Below, piece by piece: positions 58,863-64,000 of a DNA stretch of 64,000 nucleotides. Every line of letters begins with the position of its first letter. The first letter of the stretch is position 1. Position numbers and translations under genes: made by a program. The notes under the pieces were generated by a model, which made no database searches, was not told the origin of the DNA, and saw only the letters and a program-made list of their open reading frames with translations. Source of the DNA: Thermus parvatiensis (lineage in GTDB: Bacteria > Deinococcota > Deinococci > Deinococcales > Thermaceae); contig NZ_CP014141.1 of NCBI RefSeq assembly GCF_001535545.1, positions 186,001 through 250,000 of the forward strand. The letters are read 5' to 3'.

Positions 58863-58913
58863 GTGAAACGCGTGGCCCAAGTGCGGAAAGAGAAGGCTAA
58901 AGGGAAGCCTTAA
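58863..58913 (+). CDS. Possible 16-residue basic peptide
   Basis: GTG at 58863, preceded by AGAAAGGGGG, opens a 16-codon frame reading (M)KRVAQVRKEKAKGKP. It is highly basic. No promoter is evident before it, and the main lipoprotein promoter lies after it. It is reported as a possibility only. Confidence 0.2.
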   Translation: MKRVAQVRKEKAKGKP

Positions 58914-58930
58914 GACACGGGCCGACCGGC

Positions 58931-58959
58931 TTGACATGAGGGAGGGGTGTGCGTAAGAT
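58931..58959 (+). promoter_or_regulatory. Strong promoter of the lipoprotein gene
   Basis: TTGACA (58931-58936), 17-base spacer and TAAGAT (58954-58959) form a near-consensus promoter, giving a leader of about 119 bases before the ATG at 59085. Confidence 0.85.
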
Positions 58960-59084
58960 TAGCCTCGGATGCCGCGCGAGAAGGGCTTCAAGGCAAGCGG
59001 GTCCGGCCCGCGCGGCGCCGGAGCCGGGAAGGGCAACGGCGGAAACCTTCCCGGAGCACGCAGAGAAAGGGAGGTAAGGAGGCT
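58960..59084 (+). promoter_or_regulatory. Leader of the lipoprotein gene with 39-codon upstream frame
   Basis: The transcript should begin within TAGCCTCGGATGC, nearly the same as the TAGCCCCGGATGC at the start of the slpA transcript. The ATG at 58969 opens a frame of exactly 39 codons whose TGA (59086-59088) overlaps the lipoprotein ATG (59085-59087). A GGGAAGG/CCTTCCC stem lies within it. AGGAGG precedes the main ATG. Confidence 0.5.
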
Positions 59085-60818
59085 ATGAAGGGAAACAGGC
59101 TAAAGACGTTGGGTTTCGCCCTTGCGGGCGGCCTGGCCCTGCTCTTCGCGGGGTGCGGGCAGCAGGCCGGCACCGGCGGCGGTGGTGGGGGCGGCGGCAC
59201 GGGCAATGTGACCAGCGTGGGCATCACCCTGCCTAGAGCGGGCGCCCTGCAGGGCACGGTGAACATCGGGGTCAACGTCAACGAGGGGGCCCAGGTCAAG
59301 ACCATCGTGGCCAAGGTGGACGGCCAGCAGGTGAACCAGATCACCGTGCAGGGGCTCCGTCCCCAGGCGCTTCAGTACACCATCTCCATCAACACCGCCC
59401 AGCTTGACCCCACCACCAACCAGCCCAAGTTCCTGAACGGTACCCACACCCTCACGGTGGAGGTCACCGACGTCAACAACAACACCAAGAGCGCCAGCAC
59501 CCAGGTGACCTTCCTGAACAAGGACTACGTCCGTGGCCTCATCGTGAGCCAGACGGACAACCCCAAGGCCCCGGTGACCGTGGGGAGCACCAAGTGGTAC
59601 GGGAACGGGGACGTCTACGTGACCGTGGACATCGTCAACTACTCCGGGGCGACCTACACCATTTCCGGTACTTCTTCCCCCTTCACCCTGAGCGCTTCCG
59701 GCGGCGCTGGGGGTAGCCTTACGTCCACCAACATTAACATTACCGTAACTGGTACTCGTGCGAGCGCCGTGCCCGTTTCGGGCCAGCCCCAGCTGAAGTT
59801 CGCCAAGTCCAGCAATTCTTCGGTAAGCGGTTCGGTCACGGTTCAAGTTGCCTCGGGACCTTCCGTTACCTTTGGTCTGGACAACGTGCACCCCAACGGT
59901 GGCGACATTGAGGCCCGCAGGCCTCTAGTGGACTTTGACTTTGATACCCCCTCCAACCTCTCCCTGAGCTACTTCAACTCCCAGACCCTCTTCCGGGGCA
60001 CCGGTGCTACCGATGGCGGTGTCGGAGGCATAGTCTACACCGTCAAGTTCGTGCCTTCTTCGGGCGTGGGGGCTTAGGTCACCGCGACCCTGCCTGGCGA
60101 TCCTTCCGCCGGGGTGACGGTGAGCGGGCTGACCAACGGCATGCAGTACAACCTCCAGCTCGTCGCGGTGGAAGACGCCCTGGGCAACAAGAACGCGCCC
60201 GCATCCCCCATCGTCACCTACAACAACCTCACCCTCGCGGACGCCACCATCACGCTGAGCGGCGTGAGCGTGAGCAACACCAACCCCTCGGCTGGTAACA
60301 ACTTCACTGTTTCGGCCACCGCTTCCGGCGGGGTGGGGAGCACCACCACGCGGGTGGCCCTGAAGCTCGGGACGAACCTGGTGGACTACGGCCTGGTCGG
60401 GTCCGTGAAGGCGCTGGCCGGGGCCCAGTACGTGGTCTACGCTGTGGACAGCGCGGGCAACTACGCTGTGAAGGACCTCGGGGTCACCGTGAGCCAGCCC
60501 GCTTCCGACAAGACCGCTCCGAGCGTCACCTTGAACCTGCCTAGCACGGCCACGCCTACCGGGAGCATCACGATCGCCGGCTCCGTTTCCGACGACGTGA
60601 CGGCTGCGGGCTCCATCAGCGTGAGTGGTTACTGGAGCCAGGCCACGGTGGGCGGGTACACCTGGTTCCGTTACACGGTGGCGGTTGCCAACAGCAGTGG
60701 TACGCTGTCCGGTTCTGCCACGGCGCCCAACTACGTCGGCTCCCACACCATCCTGGTGACGGCCCAGGACGGCGTCAGCAACCTGGGCTTCGCCACCGGC
60801 ACGGTGAACGTGCAGTAG
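59085..60818 (+). pseudogene. Secreted lipoprotein with Ig-like repeats, interrupted by an in-frame amber codon
   Basis: ATG 59085 opens a lipoprotein signal (RLKTLGFALAGGLALLFAGC; lipobox FAGC), then a Gly-rich linker. Several beta-sandwich, Ig-like segments follow (VKTIVAKVDGQQVNQITVQG; NGTHTLTVEVTDVNNNTKSA; later DKTAPSVTLNLPSTATPTGS and GSHTILVTAQDGVSNLGF). A TAG at 60075-60077 stops the frame after 330 codons; the same frame then runs on for 246 codons to 60818. Unlike the frameshifts elsewhere, this needs a substitution. Codon use is richer in T and A than in neighbours. It may be a surface or adhesin-like protein. Confidence 0.75.
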
Positions 60819-60832
60819 CCGTCAAGTTGCCT

Positions 60833-60868
60833 CCCGGAGGGGGTTCGGCCCCCTCCGGGGGTCTTTTG
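60833..60868 (+). terminator. Terminator of the lipoprotein gene
   Basis: CCCGGAGGGGG (60833-60843) pairs with CCCCCTCCGGG (60849-60859) over TTCGG, followed by GGTCTTTTG. Confidence 0.85.
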
Positions 60869-60994
60869 CCACGGCCTACCCCTCCTCGGGAAGCCTCCTC
60901 CCGGCGTAGAGGGGCAGGGCGTAGAGGCCCGCCGCCAGGAGGAAGAGGGCGGGAAACCCCAGGCGGTCCGCCAGGTAGTCGGGGGTCTTTTGCC
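60857..60994. repeat. 14-base direct repeat flanking a gene remnant
   Basis: GGGGGTCTTTTGCC occurs at 60857-60870 and again at 60981-60994. The first copy is the tail of the lipoprotein terminator. The remnant of a transporter gene lies between them, which suggests rearrangement at the repeat. Confidence 0.6.
60876..60992 (-). pseudogene. C-terminal remnant of an MFS-type transporter
   Basis: The minus strand encodes KTPDYLADRLGFPALFLLAA then GLYALPLYAGRRLPEEG and a TAG stop. This is the usual last helix and tail of a major-facilitator protein. Nothing upstream in any frame continues it, so only about 38 residues survive. It is bounded by the 14-base direct repeats. Confidence 0.55.
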
Positions 60995-61011
60995 GTGGGC
61001 GAAGGGGCGTA

Positions 61012-61373
61012 CTCGGGGTATGGAGGTGGGAGGTCCGGCGCGCCCGCCACGCCCGCTACCTGCGCCTGGCCGCGGCCCACGCGGGGCCCTTGGGCCAGGG
61101 GAGCTTGCCCCCCTCTACGAGAGGGCCTACGCCTTCTGCTCGGGGGCGGAGGAGCCTCCCTGCGCCGGGGTGGGGGGAGCCCAGGGTCTGCCTGGCGCGG
61201 CGGCTTGAGCACCTGGCGCGAAGCGCCCTCCGGGGGGGCAGGAAGGGGCGGGAGCTGGTGGAGGGGCTTTGGGTCTGCGTGGCCCACCTGGAAGGGGTGT
61301 TCCCCCAGAGTTCCTGCCAGTCCTCAAGGCTACCCGGCAGGCCCTGGAGCACCTCCAGGGCCAGGGCGCCTAG
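61012..61373 (+). pseudogene. Fragmented hypothetical gene with at least three frame breaks
   Basis: Read across three frames the plus strand gives ARHARYLRLAAAHAGPLGQG, ELAPLYERAYAFCSGAEEPP, RVCLARRLEHLARSALRGGR, ELVEGLWVCVAHLEGVF and LPVLKATRQALEHLQGQGA then TAG. Each junction needs one added base (near 61100, 61165-61180 and 61310). The composition is strongly Thermus-like and helical. The start is unclear. The shifts resemble the consensus errors seen elsewhere, so an intact gene is possible. I do not recognise the family. Confidence 0.45.
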
Positions 61374-61378
61374 GCGCC

Positions 61379-61579
61379 TCAGAGCAGGTGGTAGGCCTTT
61401 CCGATGAGGAGCATCAGGGCCACGGTGCCCGCGGCCAGGAGGATGAGGAGGAGCATAAAGAGGACGAACCTGAGGTCAAAGGTCTCCCCTTCCGTGGTGA
61501 GGACCCGCGGGTTGAGGATGAGGTAGAAGAAGAGGGTCACCAGGGCCGCACCCAGGGCGAACAGCGCGATGTACACCAT
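61379..61579 (-). CDS. Small two-helix membrane protein
   Basis: The 66-residue product has two membrane helices, VYIALFALGAALVTLFFYLI and VLFMLLLILLAAGTVALMLL, joined by a polar segment LNPRVLTTEGETFDLRF. A good ribosome-binding site (AGGGAGGGAAG) precedes the ATG. It lies 10 bases downstream of the 61590 gene and is probably co-transcribed. No family recognised. Confidence 0.7.
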   Translation of the reverse strand: MVYIALFALGAALVTLFFYLILNPRVLTTEGETFDLRFVLFMLLLILLAAGTVALMLLIGKAYHLL

Positions 61580-61589
61580 ACTTCCCTCC

Positions 61590-62213
61590 CTAGAAGAGGC
61601 GGAAAAGCGCCTCCAAGCTTGCCTTCAAGTCTACCAGCCCCACCCCGTAGGTGGGAACCCCCAGGGCCCGCCCTACCCCCCCGAGGTAGGGGCCCTCGGC
61701 CTCGGGCAGGTCCACGGGGAGGGGCGGGCTCTCCCAGGCGGGGTAGGCCCGGCGCTCGGGGTAGACGAGGCCCGTGGGGCTTCGCACCCGGAGGTGGAGG
61801 GGCTCGCCCTCGGCCTCGAGGGGCCGCCAGCCCGCCTCCGTTTCCTTCCCCCCGGGGAAGCCCCGCCCCAGGCCTTGCCCGTAAAAGGCCAGGAGGAGGC
61901 GGTCCGGGCGGTGGCGGCGGAGGAGGTGCTCCAGGGGGGCGCGGGTGGGCCCGGTGAGGGGGAGGCCCTCCAGGGTGGGGGAGAGGGGGGAGGGGTCCAG
62001 GGCGAGGAGGACCCGGCCCCGGAAGGCGAGGCCGTTTAGGGCCTGGAGCACGGGGAGGGCCTCGGCGTAGGGGGCGTGGAGGAGGGTGGTGCCCCCACCC
62101 CTTCCCCCCTCGAGGTAGCAAAGAAGGGTGCCGAACTCGTCCAGGTAGGCGCGGGTGTGGAGGGAGAGGACCTCGAGGTCCTCGCTCAGGCGTTCCAAAA
62201 GGTCCGAGGCCAT
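61590..62213 (-). CDS. Hypothetical protein, 207 residues
   Basis: I do not recognise this family. The start MASDLLERLSEDLEVLSLHT (62213) is preferred over the ATG two codons earlier, because the latter is only 3 bases from the TAGAAT -10. The product is soluble alpha/beta with LLALDPSPLSPTLEG, LLAFYGQGLGRGFPGG and a C-terminal YGVGLVDLKASLEALFRLF. It is first of a two-gene unit with the small membrane protein and divergent from the phosphoesterase. Confidence 0.65.
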   Translation of the reverse strand: MASDLLERLSEDLEVLSLHTRAYLDEFGTLLCYLEGGRGGGTTLLHAPYAEALPVLQALNGLAFRGRVLLALDPSPLSPTLEGLPLTGPTRAPLEHLLRRHRPDRLLLAFYGQGLGRGFPGGKETEAGWRPLEAEGEPLHLRVRSPTGLVYPERRAYPAWESPPLPVDLPEAEGPYLGGVGRALGVPTYGVGLVDLKASLEALFRLF

Positions 62214-62221
62214 GCCCATGC

Positions 62222-62228
62222 TATTCTA
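62222..62228. promoter_or_regulatory. Overlapping divergent -10 elements
   Basis: Plus-strand TATTCT (62222-62227) is 6 bases from the GTG at 62234. Minus-strand TAGAAT (62228 to 62223) is 9 bases from the ATG at 62213. They overlap by five base pairs. Confidence 0.5.
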
Positions 62229-62233
62229 ACCCC

Positions 62234-62954
62234 GTGCGCCACCTGGTCCTCTCCGACATCCACGGGAACTGGCCCGCCCTGGAGGCGGTGCTCCAGGCCG
62301 CCCCCCCTTTGACCGGGTGCTCTTTCTGGGGGACGCGGTGGGCTACTACCCGGACGGGGACCGGGTGCTCGGCTGGCTCCGGGAGGTGGGGGCGGAGTGC
62401 GTCCTGGGGAACCACGACGCCTGGCTCCTCGCCCTGGACCGGCTCCCCGTGGAGGGCGTGGTGCTGGAGATCCTGGAGTGGCAAAGGCGCCGCCTCTCCC
62501 CCGAAAACCTCGCCTTCCTCGCCTCCTGGCCCTGGCAGCGGGAGGTGGAGGGGGCGCTCCTCGTCCACGGAAGCCCCTGCGACCCCTGGGAGTACCTGGA
62601 CGACCTGGCCCCCGCCCGGCAGGCCTTCCGCTGCAGCGAGGCCCGGCTCGCCTTCCACGGGCACACCCACCTGGCGGGGGCCTTTCTGGAGCTCCAGGGC
62701 CCCCGCCCCTGGGTGCGCTACCAGGCCTTCCCCGAAGGGGGGGAGCTCGTCCTGCCCCCTCGGTGCGGGCCCTGGTGAACCCGGGCTCCGTGGGCCAGCC
62801 CAGGGACGGGGTCCCGGGGGCGGCCTTCGCCCTTTGGGAGGGGGACCGGATCGCCTTCTACCGGGTGGCCTACGACCTGGGGCGCGTGGCCGCCCGCCTT
62901 GCGGAGGAGGGCTTTCCCCCATGGCTCTACACCCGGCTCACCCTGGGGCAATAA
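62234..62954 (+). CDS. Calcineurin-like metallophosphoesterase (two apparent frameshifts)
   Basis: The repaired product is about 240 residues and has all metallophosphoesterase motifs: HLVLSDIHGN, LFLGDAVGYYPDG, LGNHDAWLL, LLVHGSP, and FHGHTHLAG. Two metal ions are expected. Frames break at the C7 run 62301-62307 (AAPPFDRVLFLG) and at the G3 run 62767-62769 (GALVNPGSVGQPRDG); one base at each restores the protein. The substrate is unknown. The GTG start is leaderless. It overlaps holB by 34 bases. Confidence 0.88.
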
Positions 62955-63727
62955 TCGGGCACGAGGCCGTTCTCGCCCTCCTTCCCCGCCTCACCGCCCA
63001 GACCCTGCTCTTCTCCGGCCCCGAGGGGGTGGGGCGGCGCACCGTGGCCCGCTGGTACGCCTGGGGGCTCAACCGCGGCTTCCCCCCGCCCTCCCTGGGG
63101 GAGCACCCGGACGTCCTCGAGGTGGGGCCCAAGGCCCGGGACCTCCGGGGCCGGGCCGAGGTGCGGCTGGAGGAGGTGGCGCCCCTCTTGGAGTGGTTCT
63201 CCAGCCACCCCCGGGAGCGGGTGAAGGTGGCCATCCTGGACTCGGCCCACCTCCTCACCGAGGCCGCGGCCAACGCCCTCCTTAAGCTTCTGGAGGAACC
63301 CCCTTCCTACGCCCGCATCGTTCTCATCGCCCCAAGCCGCGCCACCCTCCTGCCCACCCTGGCCTCCCGGGCCACGGAGGTGGCCTTCGCCCCGGTGCCC
63401 GAGGAGGCCATGCGCCCCCTCACCCAGGACCCGGAGCTCCTCCGCTACGCCGCCGGAGCCCCGGGCCGCCTCCTTAGGGCCCTCCAGGACCCGGAGGGGT
63501 ACCGGGCCCGCATGGCCAGGGCGCAAAAGGTCCTAAAGGCACCGCCCCTGGAGCGCCTCGCTTTGCTTCGGGAGCTTTTGGCCGAGGAGGAGGGGGTCCA
63601 CGCCCTCCACGCCGTCCTGGAACGCCCGGAGCACCTCCTCGCCCTGGAGCGGGCGCGGGAAGCTTTGGAGGGGTACGTGAGCCCCGAGCTGGTCCTCGCC
63701 CGGCTGGCCTTAGACTTAGAGACATGA
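62921..63727 (+). CDS. holB: DNA polymerase III delta-prime subunit
   Basis: Delta-prime is the stator of the clamp loader. The 268-residue product opens ALHPAHPGAIIGHEAVLALL and matches the T. thermophilus protein. The P-loop is altered (SGPEGVGRRTVARW), as expected for a subunit that does not hydrolyse ATP. The arginine-finger segment is present (ALLKLLEEPPSYARIVLIAP). No cysteine occurs, so the zinc module of E. coli delta-prime is lacking. It overlaps the next gene (ATGA). Confidence 0.95.
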   Translation: MALHPAHPGAIIGHEAVLALLPRLTAQTLLFSGPEGVGRRTVARWYAWGLNRGFPPPSLGEHPDVLEVGPKARDLRGRAEVRLEEVAPLLEWFSSHPRERVKVAILDSAHLLTEAAANALLKLLEEPPSYARIVLIAPSRATLLPTLASRATEVAFAPVPEEAMRPLTQDPELLRYAAGAPGRLLRALQDPEGYRARMARAQKVLKAPPLERLALLRELLAEEEGVHALHAVLERPEHLLALERAREALEGYVSPELVLARLALDLET

Positions 63728-64000
63728 CCGTGGGCGTACGCTTCCGCACCCCCGTCCTCCGCTACGTCCGCTTCCGGGGGGAGGCCCCACCCGTGGACGC
63801 CTTCGTGGTGGTCCGCACCGGGCGGGGGCTGGAGGTGGGCCGGGTCCGCACCCCCCCGTGGACCGGCCGGCCTCGGGGGAGGTGGTGCGGCTCGCCTCCA
63901 AGGAGGACCTGGACCGGGCCGCGAGGCTCCGCGCCCGGGCGGAGGAGGCCCTCCACTTCGTCCGGGCCCGGTTCCGGGAGGAGGGGGTGCGGGCCAAGGT
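63724..64000 (+). CDS. PSP1/RicT-family protein (apparent frameshift; 3' end missing)
   Basis: The product opens TVGVRFRTPVLRYVRFRGEA and DAFVVVRTGRGLEVGRV, the PSP1 C-terminal-domain pattern of RicT/YaaT proteins, which often follow holB. The frame breaks in the C7 run at 63851-63857; one C restores TPPVDRPASGEVVRLASKED and LDRAARLRARAEEALHFVRA. About 93 codons lie in the window and the rest is beyond it. RicT proteins act in RNA maturation and sporulation control in Bacillus; the Thermus role is unknown. Confidence 0.85.
   Translation, partial: MTVGVRFRTPVLRYVRFRGEAPPVDAFVVVRTGRGLEVGRVRTPPWTGRPRGRWCGSPPRRTWTGPRGSAPGRRRPSTSSGPGSGRRGCGPR

Noticed and set aside
60827-61957. A 376-codon plus-strand frame after the lipoprotein terminator
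   Set aside because: It starts inside a terminator and runs as Gly/Pro/Arg-rich sequence antisense to two better-supported minus-strand genes.

Overview
The window is chromosomal DNA from a Thermus species, almost certainly T. thermophilus or a very close relative. GC content is very high and third codon positions are strongly G/C. Many products match characterised T. thermophilus proteins: the four-subunit cytochrome bc complex, the LysW-dependent lysine cluster, the SlpA S-layer protein, UvrB, ThrS, Ndx1, the GH57 branching enzyme and the DNA polymerase III delta-prime subunit. Genes are tightly packed on both strands, and many have a -10 hexamer only 6-8 bases before the start codon, the arrangement expected for leaderless mRNA.

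Layout. 1-5739: prfA (cut at the left edge), a Nudix gene, an acyl-CoA dehydrogenase, rlmN, a sugar-type binding protein and a TIM-barrel gene. 5769-9001: the bc-complex operon fbcCDFB with its terminator. 9042-12618: YihY-type membrane protein, proA, proB and a small winged-helix gene. 12621-13759: an IS481-type insertion sequence with a 5-bp target duplication, wedged between the winged-helix start codon and the tRNA-Arg promoter. 13942-18977: cobalamin adenosyltransferase, a Nat-type ABC exporter and a two-gene operon of unknown role. 19048-24206: tRNA-Gln and two tRNA-Glu, trxB, a DUF4127 gene, ubiX, a second acyl-CoA dehydrogenase and uppS. 24203-30961: the lysine (alpha-aminoadipate) cluster with a Lys-Lys leader peptide and attenuator, hcs, an opposing hicBA pair, hacAB, a tandem LysW-like gene, lysW, lysX, lysY and lysZ. 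30966-36416: GH57 branching enzyme, nitrilase-type amidase plus NAD synthetase, CoA-binding protein, mutY, a GidA-like protein and tRNA-Trp. 36462-41629: glmS and slpA, divergent across a 500-base structured region. 41694-54776: uvrB, an orphan E3-binding-domain protein, M29 aminopeptidase, an ABC exporter, SRP RNA, a CoA transferase, an ABC permease, rarA, a degenerate GGDEF protein, a 24-residue peptide gene, a DUF1028 protein, ndx1, gamma-carbonic-anhydrase family protein and folE. 54789-64000: a second sugar-type binding protein, a PaaX-type regulator, thrS, a lipoprotein interrupted by an amber codon, gene remnants, a phosphoesterase, holB and a PSP1/RicT gene cut at the right edge.

Main caveat. 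At least 23 apparent frameshifts occur in 18 otherwise intact genes, several of them essential or highly conserved. Each is explained by loss of exactly one base, nearly always in a run of G or C. I treat these as consensus errors in the source sequence and give full-length coordinates spanning the shift.

The most interesting signals are the matched long leaders of slpA and the 59085 lipoprotein, which share the start of the transcript and each hold an upstream frame of exactly 39 codons; a candidate glmS-type ribozyme upstream of glmS; the 24-residue peptide gene behind two mutually exclusive hairpins; and the tandem LysW-like protein in the lysine operon.
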